From positions 62,001-126,000 of the forward strand of contig JBBQZZ010000002.1 of the NCBI GenBank assembly GCA_038207265.1: 64,000 nucleotides of DNA, given 5' to 3'. Both the position numbers and the translations under genes were made by a program. Positions 1-7,373 of the stretch are shown piece after piece (the stretch's first letter is position 1; the number at the start of each line of letters is the position of its first letter). Under the pieces are notes generated by a model that saw only the letters and a program-made list of their open reading frames with translations, made no database searches and had not been told where the DNA came from. Source of the stretch: JACMLD01 sp038207265 (GTDB lineage Bacteria; Bacteroidota; Bacteroidia; Chitinophagales; Chitinophagaceae).

Positions 1-40
1 GATTATGAAATAAAGTATTCTTCATAAAACACGCTGTCTA

Positions 41-2998
41 TCAATTAATACCTGGGAAAATTTGTTGTATAAATTTTTTATATGCCGGAATGTCTTTGCT
101 TGTCTTCAGAATTTCAAGATTTGATTCAGAAATAAGGATGAAAGAATATTTGCCGGCCGGCATCCAGGGAATGATTTCCGAAGCGGCCAGCTTTCGCGAT
201 TTATCAAGATAATCAAAGGCAGCTGCAGCATTTTCAAAAGGACTTAAAAGTATCAATCTGATATCATCTGTAATGGTAAGCGGTGTGATATCAATTGTCT
301 TGTTGTAGTATTTCTCTTTGTTGTAGCGGTTAAATGCGTTTTTGGCTTCATTCACATATACTGGATCTACTTTATCCATTATCAATGCAACAAAATGTGG
401 TTTGTCGGGTGCGTTGGTATAAGCGGAAGGCGTAGCAGTAGGAGTAACCGCTTTTTTTATCGCCTGTAAACTATCTGGCATATTTTTCACATTCCTGGTA
501 TCTGTTATTTTTTGCTGTACAGGTTGGGGAACATTTTGAACAAGGGTTGGCTTTATTGAATTGGTATCGGCTGAGAATGCACTGCTATCTGTTTGTGCAC
601 GCTCAATTTGTAATTTAGTCAGGTAGTCTTCAATTTGCCGGCGCCTGCCCAATACTTCTATTAGTTTTTCAGCTTTTTTTGCCATTGCAGTATTTGGATA
701 TAACGTGATAATATTTCCCAATACAACTTTTGCCGAAGAGTCATTCCTTTGATTAATATGATATACAGATTCTATATACAGCAACTGCGGGCTCCAGTAA
801 TGCTTACCAAATAAACTGTCAGCCGCTGCTTTTTTATTTTTTGCTTCTTCAAATTTACCTTCAATAAAAAGATTGTAAACTTCATCATACAATTGTGCAC
901 CATCCTTTTTATGTTGCTCATCTGATGCCTGGGGATTTTTTACGATGGCGGTTAATTTACTGCCTGGAAATTTGTTTTCCATTTGCTTTCTCACTTGCAG
1001 CATCTTTTGTTCGCCGCCGGTTTTTTTGTAACAGTAATAAAGATTAAATAATGTTTGTTCTTCTACGGGTGAGTTTGGAAATTGATCCAATAATTTTTCA
1101 TACACTTCGATGGCAGTTTTATAATCTTCCAGTCCGTCCTGCAGGTCCTTGCCTAATTCAAAGCGGGCATTCATGATAGAATCATTGGATTTTTTTAATT
1201 TTTCAGGTGTCAAAGTCAGATCGTCGGTCAACGTTTCTATCGATAGTGGCCTGGTTGCCGCAGCGTTTGTTAAATCAGTGAGTGGTGGAATTTTTGCATT
1301 GTTTTTCCCCGGCGCGCTTTGTTGTTGTTTAATTGCTGCACTTCTTTGCCAGTTGTCTGCATTGGGACGATTACCCCATTTCGCTTTAAAATCTCCGTAT
1401 CCCCTGGATTTTAAATTTGTGTTGTCGAAATACCAGTCGGCCTTCGCATCATTATTGAACAAATCTACTGGCGCATTATTGTTGGATGCAAATGAAGTTG
1501 TATTGCCAAAACTCGTATCATCTTCTTTTAAACCTTGTTGTTTGCGCAACTGCCGTAAAATCCTTTTTACGAGAGCTTCGCGTGCAGCCTGCGGCATGGA
1601 AGCAATTTTTTGCAGACTATCCTGACGGTTAATGATTTCCTGTTGCAGCGCAATTTGTGTAAGCGCATCTTTCCGGTTTTTGAATGCTTCCTGATTTCCA
1701 GGTGCAATTATACTTAAATCGGCTACACTGTCGTAATGATTTTTTGCATTGATAAAATCTTTTTGTTCTAATTCCAGATTGGCCAATGCAAAATAAGACT
1801 TGCTTTTCTGTTGAGGATTGTCTTTGCCAAATTGAATACTTTTTTGCAGGAAATATTTTGCGGAATCGGTGCTATTATTTTCCGTTTCAATTTCAGCAGC
1901 CGTATAATAAATGATGTCGCGGAAATTAATGTATTTATCTTTCCTGCCCATTTTTATTAAATCATGTATAGCATCTTGTATGGCCTTATCATCATCTCCT
2001 TTATTCTGGCGAATTGAATTTAACAAAGCATATACTTCCATTACCGGGTCTATTGTATGCATGATTACCCTATCGTAATAATTCTGTGCAAGATCATGCT
2101 TACCGGATTTTTCATATAGTTGCGCAATCAGGTATTCCCATCTTGCCAGTTCCTGTTTGTTGCTGGCATTGCTCAATGAAAGATCAAGATAGATGGCAGC
2201 ACTGTCATAGTTGTTCTGTTTATAAAAGTACCATGCCTGCACTTCATTCAGATCTGTTTTTAATCTTGCGGGGAACAGGGGATCGTATTTTAACGTTTGT
2301 ATAAGACCGGCTGCTTCCGGTAATTCATCAGCAGCTATGTAAGTTTTTATCTGCCATACCAACGATTCATTGCGACTGGGTGGCCGGCTTACCACTTGTT
2401 TAAAAATATTCCGTTTTTCTTTGGTGGAAATAGAAAATGCATTTCCTCCTTCATTGGAATTACTGCCAATCACCTTGTCATATCCGTCTGCCTCCTTTGG
2501 AGAAAAAGCGTAATTTAGGTACTGAAAAGTGAGGTATGCTGAATCGAAATCCTTTTTTAAGTAATAGGCGTTACCTATCAGAAGGTATAAATTATCCACC
2601 CAGTTGCTGCGCAGATCATGTAATAAAATACCAGCGGTTGATTTATAAATAACAGAATCAAGTTCTGTTTTATACCGGCCGGTTTCTTCGAAGGAATAGT
2701 TGTAAAAAGACAGGAGTTGTGTATAGTCGTCTTTGTGATCGGCTTTTGCCCGACTGAGTACTTCTTTTATTTTTTCATTCGCATTAAAAAAATAATTGTA
2801 ATGGGTAGTCGTATTCTGCATGAATTTGCGGGGAACGGTAAACTTTTTGTCGCCGCTTTTTTCAGATGCCAGTTTGCGGTTCTCAAATTTTTTTGGCTTT
2901 GGGAGATCAAAACTTACTCCTTGTTGAGCATTCACAACAAAGCCGGTCTCACAAAAAAATAAAATCGCAAATATCCTGACCAGGTTCTTATTCATCAT
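41..2998 (-). CDS. porW: Type IX secretion / gliding TPR protein, PorW/SprE family
   Basis: Large (985 aa) periplasmic protein built from TPR-like helical repeats, with a hydrophobic N-terminal signal ending near VNAQ. Repeats occupy roughly residues 120-480 and 640-830, separated by a charged, Q/N-rich linker. The last 110 residues form a small alpha/beta domain (start HFVALIMDKVD, end KFIQQIFPG) that I recognise from the C-terminus of SprE/PorW. Known role of the family: a T9SS component required for protein export and gliding. No clear lipobox is seen, unlike the Porphyromonas lipoprotein. An upstream in-frame TTG exists at 3007, but ATG 2998 starts directly before the signal peptide and is preferred. 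It is transcribed divergently from the M23-like/bactofilin operon, a neighbourhood I associate with sprE in other Bacteroidota. Confidence 0.75.
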   Translation of the reverse strand: MMNKNLVRIFAILFFCETGFVVNAQQGVSFDLPKPKKFENRKLASEKSGDKKFTVPRKFMQNTTTHYNYFFNANEKIKEVLSRAKADHKDDYTQLLSFYNYSFEETGRYKTELDSVIYKSTAGILLHDLRSNWVDNLYLLIGNAYYLKKDFDSAYLTFQYLNYAFSPKEADGYDKVIGSNSNEGGNAFSISTKEKRNIFKQVVSRPPSRNESLVWQIKTYIAADELPEAAGLIQTLKYDPLFPARLKTDLNEVQAWYFYKQNNYDSAAIYLDLSLSNASNKQELARWEYLIAQLYEKSGKHDLAQNYYDRVIMHTIDPVMEVYALLNSIRQNKGDDDKAIQDAIHDLIKMGRKDKYINFRDIIYYTAAEIETENNSTDSAKYFLQKSIQFGKDNPQQKSKSYFALANLELEQKDFINAKNHYDSVADLSIIAPGNQEAFKNRKDALTQIALQQEIINRQDSLQKIASMPQAAREALVKRILRQLRKQQGLKEDDTSFGNTTSFASNNNAPVDLFNNDAKADWYFDNTNLKSRGYGDFKAKWGNRPNADNWQRSAAIKQQQSAPGKNNAKIPPLTDLTNAAATRPLSIETLTDDLTLTPEKLKKSNDSIMNARFELGKDLQDGLEDYKTAIEVYEKLLDQFPNSPVEEQTLFNLYYCYKKTGGEQKMLQVRKQMENKFPGSKLTAIVKNPQASDEQHKKDGAQLYDEVYNLFIEGKFEEAKNKKAAADSLFGKHYWSPQLLYIESVYHINQRNDSSAKVVLGNIITLYPNTAMAKKAEKLIEVLGRRRQIEDYLTKLQIERAQTDSSAFSADTNSIKPTLVQNVPQPVQQKITDTRNVKNMPDSLQAIKKAVTPTATPSAYTNAPDKPHFVALIMDKVDPVYVNEAKNAFNRYNKEKYYNKTIDITPLTITDDIRLILLSPFENAAAAFDYLDKSRKLAASEIIPWMPAGKYSFILISESNLEILKTSKDIPAYKKFIQQIFPGIN

Positions 2999-3170
2999 GC
3001 GCCGCAAGCTAAATTCTTAATAACTGATTTTCAATAAATTTATTTTAAAATTAGGCAAATATTTTGGCGGTAAATATTTGCGGCTGTTCATGCTATTTGG
3101 TTAACTTTATTTTATAGTACGGGTTGTTAAAATTCACTCCTCAAACGAATAAAAATAAGTGTATTATACT

Positions 3171-3569
3171 ATGGCAAAGATTTTTGATGCCGATTCCACC
3201 CTGAAAAGACTGCGCAACCGCTACAGACTTGTAGTAATGAATGATGACACTTATGAGGAAGTGGTAACTTTTAAGTTGTCACGAATGAGTGTTTATGTAT
3301 TATTGAGCACAATATTTGTTGTACTTACCGGGCTCACGGTGGCCATTATTGTTTTTACTCCCCTGAAACTGTATATACCCGGATTTGGAGATGTGAATAA
3401 TACGAGGGAGTTGCGTGAACTAAAAATACGTACAGATTCGTTAGAGCAGGCAGTAAGATACAAGGATGAATATTTACAGGGTTTGAGAGGTGTTTTGCAG
3501 GGCAATGCTTCGGTGAAATTAGATACAACTGCTTTGAATCTGCCATCACCTGAAAAGATAAACGACTAA
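3171..3569 (+). CDS. Membrane protein resembling the N-terminus of an M23 peptidase, catalytic domain absent
   Basis: 132 aa: a short cytoplasmic segment (RNRYRLVVMNDDTYEE), one transmembrane helix at about residues 42-64, then a periplasmic coiled-coil-like stretch (RELRELKIRTDSLEQAVRYK). These elements match what I remember of the N-terminal half of Bacteroidota M23 metallopeptidases found beside sprE and bactofilin genes, which continue into a LytM/M23 domain. Here the frame stops before any HxxxD or HxH zinc motif, so the protein cannot be a peptidase itself. ATG 3171 is chosen over GTG 3159. It is 13 nt upstream of the bactofilin gene, so probably co-transcribed. It may be a scaffold or an envelope partner of bactofilin; function is inferred only. 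Confidence 0.6.
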   Translation: MAKIFDADSTLKRLRNRYRLVVMNDDTYEEVVTFKLSRMSVYVLLSTIFVVLTGLTVAIIVFTPLKLYIPGFGDVNNTRELRELKIRTDSLEQAVRYKDEYLQGLRGVLQGNASVKLDTTALNLPSPEKIND

Positions 3570-3582
3570 AATCTGATATACT

Positions 3583-4020
3583 ATGTTTAAAGGAAAATCC
3601 AAATCCGAATTTTCTGCTGAAACCAGCGGAACAAATGCTGCCAGCCTCATCAGCGCAGGTACTACCCTCAAAGGAGACATTAATTCCAACTCCGATTTAC
3701 GCATCGACGGTACATTGATTGGAAACATCAACAGCTCAGCCAAAGTGATAATTGGAGCCAATGGAGTTGTTGAAGGTGATCTTCACGGACAGCAGGCAGA
3801 TATCCTGGGAAAGGTTTCGGGAACAGTAAAGGTGAAAGAATTACTGCAGCTAAAAGGTAGCAGTGTAGTAAACGGTAATATACAGGCAGGTAAACTGCAG
3901 GTAGAGCCCACTGCCACTTTTAACGGAGAATGTCATATGAACGTTGCGACGGAAAAGGTACCGGATAAGAAAGCTGATCCGGCTGTTTTTGATAAGAATA
4001 ATGTCCCCGCGGTACAATAG
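3583..4020 (+). CDS. Bactofilin (polymer-forming cytoskeletal protein)
   Basis: 145 aa with the bactofilin beta-helix core at about residues 20-115, marked by the repeating pattern TLKGDINSNSDLRIDGTLIG and later VEGDLHGQ and VNGNIQAGKL. The N- and C-terminal tails are short and disordered. Known family role: nucleotide-independent filaments that localise cell-wall enzymes or membrane proteins. It lies between the M23-like membrane protein and a small AtpZ-like gene whose start overlaps its end by 20 nt, so all are likely one transcript. Length and domain order are normal for the family. Confidence 0.9.
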   Translation: MFKGKSKSEFSAETSGTNAASLISAGTTLKGDINSNSDLRIDGTLIGNINSSAKVIIGANGVVEGDLHGQQADILGKVSGTVKVKELLQLKGSSVVNGNIQAGKLQVEPTATFNGECHMNVATEKVPDKKADPAVFDKNNVPAVQ

Positions 4021-4216
4021 TAATAAAGATTTATTGCGCTATGCCGGGCTTGCAACGCAAATTTTTGTTGGCCTGGGCATAGCCTTGTTCATTGGTATAA
4101 AAGCTGACAAGTGGATATCGCTTCGTTTTCCTGTATTCAGCTGGGCCTTACCTTTGCTGGTACTTATTGCTTTAATAATTAAACTCATAAAGGAAACCAG
4201 CAACCGGAAAAAATGA
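4001..4216 (+). CDS. AtpZ/AtpI-like small membrane protein
   Basis: 71 aa with two predicted membrane helices (GLATQIFVGLGIALFIGIKA and FSWALPLLVLIALIIKLI) separated by a short loop containing DKW, the layout of AtpZ/AtpI-type proteins linked to F0 assembly or Mg2+ handling. The start ATG 4001 lies inside the end of the bactofilin gene in another frame; a longer frame from 3944 would add a basic tail antisense to helix composition and is unlikely. It overlaps the next gene by ATGA at 4213-4216, implying translational coupling. In many Bacteroidota this gene heads the ATP synthase F0 operon; here no atp structural genes follow within the window. Confidence 0.7.
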   Translation: MSPRYNSNKDLLRYAGLATQIFVGLGIALFIGIKADKWISLRFPVFSWALPLLVLIALIIKLIKETSNRKK

Positions 4217-4620
4217 CAGAAAAGTCTATCAGTAAAAAACAATACCTGCCCCTGGTTATTTTTTTCATCATTGTCAATACATTTTTGTTAACTGGCAAAA
4301 GCATGATGTCGAAATGGAAGATTGAACAGTCTGTTGCCATTGGCGGGAATTTTCTCCTTTTTGTTGTTACCATCTTTTCACTTTATTTCTATAAGCGTGC
4401 AATGTCCCACGCATCCACTGCCGGATTTTTACGCAATACCTATAGCGGTATCCTGATAAAACTTTTTACCTGCATGGTTGTTGTTTTGATTTATGCAGTC
4501 AGCGTAAATGGTAACGTTAACCAGGGAGCGCTTTTTCTGTGTATTTTTTTATACATGGTCTATGCTTTTATAGAAATGCGCAGCCTGGTGCACGGGAACA
4601 AAGGACAAAAAAATGGGTAA
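4213..4620 (+). CDS. Four-helix membrane protein following AtpZ-like gene
   Basis: 135 aa, with four hydrophobic segments at roughly residues 11-28, 41-60, 77-97 and 101-120. No catalytic motif is visible. Its place directly after the AtpZ-like gene (4-nt ATGA overlap) and its topology resemble the small hydrophobic protein encoded between AtpZ/I and AtpB in many Bacteroidota, so a role with F0 ATP synthase is possible (inference from position). The end overlaps the SprT-like start by 8 nt, continuing the tightly packed operon. Confidence 0.6.
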   Translation: MTEKSISKKQYLPLVIFFIIVNTFLLTGKSMMSKWKIEQSVAIGGNFLLFVVTIFSLYFYKRAMSHASTAGFLRNTYSGILIKLFTCMVVVLIYAVSVNGNVNQGALFLCIFLYMVYAFIEMRSLVHGNKGQKNG

Positions 4621-5233
4621 ACAGGAATTTCCATTGGGTCATTTGCAACATTATTTACCGGACGGATCCGAAACCCTGGTGATGCAATTGCTCAATCAAT
4701 ATAAAGTACATTTAACCATTACAAAAGAAAGGAAAACGGTATTGGGTGATTACCGCCATGCAATTGAAAACAACGCTCACCGTATCAGTGTAAATGGTAA
4801 CCTCAACAAATATTCATTTTTAATTACGCTTATTCATGAACTGGCGCACCTGGTAACATTTATTGAACATGGGAATCGCGTACAGGCACATGGAAAGGAA
4901 TGGAAAAATTTATACAAGCTTTTGCTGATCCAGTTTTTGCAATTGCAATTCTTCCCTACCGATATAGTTGCCGCTATTAAATCGTCCCTCCACAATTTGC
5001 CCGCGAGTAGTTGCGCAGATGAAACACTGATGAGGGTTTTACGGAATTACGATAAAAAGGAAGATGGCCTTTTATTGGTGGAAGAATTAGCGGAAGGAAC
5101 GTTGTTTGCGCTGGAAGGCGGGAAAATTTTCAGGAAGGGAAAACAATTGCGTAAAAGAATTCAGTGCATTGAATTAAAAACAGGAAAATTGTACCTGTTC
5201 AGCCCAATTTATGAGGTAAAAAAAGTTTCCTGA
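4613..5233 (+). CDS. SprT-like zinc metalloprotein
   Basis: 206 aa. The SprT-type zinc motif is visible: HELAH at residues 75-79 and a third ligand at H93 in HGKEW, with the conserved spacing and the preceding LITLIHELAHL helix. The C-terminal third carries a small beta-rich region (KIFRKGKQLRKRIQC) where other SprT-like proteins hold a zinc ribbon, but only scattered cysteines are seen here. Known relatives are predicted metallopeptidases, e.g. SprT and eukaryotic Spartan, which degrades DNA-protein crosslinks. Translation start overlaps the preceding membrane-protein gene, so it is the last gene of the bactofilin operon. Confidence 0.8.
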   Translation: MGKQEFPLGHLQHYLPDGSETLVMQLLNQYKVHLTITKERKTVLGDYRHAIENNAHRISVNGNLNKYSFLITLIHELAHLVTFIEHGNRVQAHGKEWKNLYKLLLIQFLQLQFFPTDIVAAIKSSLHNLPASSCADETLMRVLRNYDKKEDGLLLVEELAEGTLFALEGGKIFRKGKQLRKRIQCIELKTGKLYLFSPIYEVKKVS

Positions 5234-5344
5234 AAAAAATATTGAGTATGCAACCCACAAAATACAAACTTAATGCTGGATAATTATGATGCACTACATT
5301 TACAACTTTAAACGCTTAGACATTGGCAATTAAAAAATAGCGAT

Positions 5345-5893
5345 ATGAAAAAAATTGTACTGGGACTGATAACTTTTTTAACTTTATCCACTATTGCAAA
5401 TGCACAAACAGATAAAGGTGATTGGCTGGTGGGAGGCAATATGACCATCAATACAACCACTAATAACAGCCAGTTCACGCTGCAGCCCTCCGCCGGATAT
5501 TTCTTCGCAAAAAATTTTGCTGCAGGTTCTGAACTGACACTCAGTTTTGGCAAATTCGGAGATACCAAAACATCCGTAATTGGGGCGGGTCCATTTGCCC
5601 GTTACTATTTCGATTTAAAGAATTCAGATTTTAAACCGCTTATACATGCTGATTTTACTTTTGCCAATGAGGTAACCAAATACCAGGGACTAAAAAATTC
5701 TAATACGGTAACCAGCTTTTTTATTGGAGCAGGGGGTGCTTATTTTATTAATTCTAATGTTGCACTGGAGGCAGTAGCAGGCTTTAACCGCAGTAAAGTT
5801 GAAAACGAAAGCCCTGAGGGAGGATTCCTGTTTCGTATAGGTTTTCAGGTACATTTGCTTGGTAACGAAGTATCGCGGCTAAAACGTGATTAA
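5345..5893 (+). CDS. Outer membrane beta-barrel protein
   Basis: 182 aa with a signal peptide (MKKIVLGLITFLTLSTIANA, cleavage before Q) and alternating aromatic/glycine strands typical of the small porin-like OprF/OmpX-like barrels of Bacteroidota: GDWLVGGNMTI, PSAGYFFAKNFAAG, FARYYFDL, FFIGAGGAYFI and the terminal FLFRIGFQVHLL. No enzymatic motif. It stands alone, 111 nt downstream of the SprT-like gene and convergent with a GNAT gene. Specific function unknown; structural or surface role is likely. Confidence 0.75.
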   Translation: MKKIVLGLITFLTLSTIANAQTDKGDWLVGGNMTINTTTNNSQFTLQPSAGYFFAKNFAAGSELTLSFGKFGDTKTSVIGAGPFARYYFDLKNSDFKPLIHADFTFANEVTKYQGLKNSNTVTSFFIGAGGAYFINSNVALEAVAGFNRSKVENESPEGGFLFRIGFQVHLLGNEVSRLKRD

Positions 5894-5913
5894 CGTTGTG
5901 GCATAGCCGCAAA

Positions 5914-6405
5914 TCAGATTGTCTTAATCATCCAGACATCACAACCAAAATGACCAGTGTTTCCCATTGGACCAGGTAGTTTATCAAATCCGAACTTTTC
6001 ATATACGCTGACTGCTTTTTTAAGTTCTGGCATTGTTTCCAAATAAACTTTCTGATACCCCATTTTTTTGGCCCAGTCAAGACATTGTGCAATCATCGTC
6101 TTACCCAAACCTTTGCCCCTGGCACTTTTATGCAGGTACATTTTAACCAATTCACAAACACCCTCTGGTAAACCATTTGAGGGAAATATGCCTGCACCTC
6201 CAATAAGCCTGTCTTGTTCTTCTGCTACAAGATAGATGCTGCCACTCTTTTGGAATAGTTGATATAAAGAATCGGTAGTAGGATCAAAATAAACGGTGCC
6301 AGGTTTATTTGCGCCAAATTCTGCCAATGAATCACGGATTATTACAGCGATAGCAGCATTATCTTCCGGCTTAATGAGTCTGATATTAATAACAGGCGCA
6401 TTCAT
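5914..6405 (-). CDS. GNAT family N-acetyltransferase
   Basis: 163 aa with a complete GNAT fold: N-terminal strand and helices (IRLIKPEDNAAIAVIIRDSL), motif A acetyl-CoA loop at about residues 94-103 (SARGKGLGKTMI, fitting R/QxxGxG/A), and the following strand VYLETMPELKKAVSVYEKFGF of motif B. Similar proteins acetylate small molecules or protein N-termini; the substrate cannot be read from sequence. Cytoplasmic. Convergent with the beta-barrel gene, 20 nt apart. Confidence 0.85.
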   Translation of the reverse strand: MNAPVINIRLIKPEDNAAIAVIIRDSLAEFGANKPGTVYFDPTTDSLYQLFQKSGSIYLVAEEQDRLIGGAGIFPSNGLPEGVCELVKMYLHKSARGKGLGKTMIAQCLDWAKKMGYQKVYLETMPELKKAVSVYEKFGFDKLPGPMGNTGHFGCDVWMIKTI

Positions 6406-6444
6406 CCGGTAAAAATAAGGAAGTGTAAATTATTGAAATGAGTT

Positions 6445-6528
6445 TTAGCTGAGAATTGCAATGACTACGTAAAATACGGCATATGTAATAGCGAGGACGA
6501 AGAAGAAAACCTTTGTAGAATTTTTCAT
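6445..6528 (-). CDS. Possible 27-residue single-span membrane peptide
   Basis: A short frame from ATG 6528 to TAA 6445 encodes 27 residues: a basic start (MKNSTK) followed by about 20 uninterrupted hydrophobic residues (VFFFVLAITYAVFYVVIAIL). This is the composition of small single-pass membrane proteins, and nothing else occupies the 336-nt gap between the GNAT and DinB genes. It has no recognisable domain, and a chance frame in AT-rich DNA cannot be excluded. The rest of the gap (6529-6741) shows no feature I can support. Confidence 0.35.
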   Translation of the reverse strand: MKNSTKVFFFVLAITYAVFYVVIAILS

Positions 6529-6741
6529 GAAGGCAATGTTTTTTATTGGATATTGGTAAAAACGCTGATTGTCTGATTATATTTTATTCTTGATTATACT
6601 TGCTCCCATTCTTAACAATTTGGATGCCAACATTTGTTTAACAAGAAAATTAGTGGGATTATTTTGATTCTGCAATAAGTGTTTCCTGCCACTATTCTAA
6701 TCAATCTCCCGGGGGAAGCGCTATGAACTGGTTTGGGGTCT

Positions 6742-7260
6742 TTATTTTTTCTTCAGGTATATTTCCCTGATCATATCTGCATGGTGTTTCGTATGTCCGG
6801 CTATTACAAAACCAATTGCCAGCGCATTCAGTTGTTGATTGCTGGCAGTTCCGGTAAAAAGTAATTCGGGCAATCCAAATGATTCAAACATTAATTCTGT
6901 AGCTGTTCTGACTGCTTTAAATTCTTTAATCAGATCTCCCCATTTGCGATCTATTTTATTAGCAGCAGTAGCCCAGTTATTCTCATCAAACCCTGGTAAT
7001 GATGTTGTGTCCAGTCGGGCAAATCTCAATGCCCGGTAAGCGAATACACGCTCTGCGTCAATAATATGCTGTAACAACTCTTTAATGGTCCATTTACCTT
7101 CTGCATAAGCATGGTTTCTTTTTTTGGCCGGAATATCTTTCAATAATTTTTCAAATTCTTTTGTATTAATACGGATGGCTGTTACCACATCCGTATCTTC
7201 TGCTTTATTGATATAGGTAAGAAAATGGCCGGAAGCAATGGCATTTTTTTTTGTACTCAT
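6742..7260 (-). CDS. DinB family protein (putative metal-dependent hydrolase/transferase)
   Basis: 172 aa four-helix bundle protein. Metal-ligand positions of the DinB/YfiT superfamily are visible: a first His in the helix KELLQHIIDAERVFAYR and the C-terminal pair in GHTKHHADMIREIYL. Known relatives include bacillithiol S-transferases and mycothiol-dependent enzymes; Bacteroidota paralogs are mostly uncharacterised. Full length for the family. Lies alone between a GNAT gene and a convergent-side terminator of the subtilase gene, with the same orientation as both. Confidence 0.85.
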   Translation of the reverse strand: MSTKKNAIASGHFLTYINKAEDTDVVTAIRINTKEFEKLLKDIPAKKRNHAYAEGKWTIKELLQHIIDAERVFAYRALRFARLDTTSLPGFDENNWATAANKIDRKWGDLIKEFKAVRTATELMFESFGLPELLFTGTASNQQLNALAIGFVIAGHTKHHADMIREIYLKKK

Positions 7261-7323
7261 CGGAGCTTTTTACAAATCTAAGCAGAAAGACAAGGCAAGT
7301 ATGTAAATTTTGTTATCCCGCAA

Positions 7324-7353
7324 ATAAAAAAGCCCGGTTATTATAACCAGGCT
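7324..7353 (-). terminator. Rho-independent terminator of the subtilase gene
   Basis: AGCCCGGTTAT pairs with ATAACCAGGCT around a short loop with one mismatch; on the minus strand the hairpin is followed by a run of six T (AAAAAA on the plus strand at 7325-7330). It begins 21 nt after the stop codon of the minus-strand protease gene. Confidence 0.8.
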
Positions 7354-7373
7354 TTCTCAGTGTATAAAAAATT

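Noticed and set aside
1149..1625. 158-codon plus-strand frame
   Set aside because: Antisense to the linker of the PorW/SprE gene, Ser/Ala/Leu-rich without domain.
41..2998. PorW/SprE as lipoprotein
   Set aside because: A Cys occurs in the signal region (LFFCET), but the residues before it do not fit a lipobox; a signal peptidase I site at VNAQ fits better.
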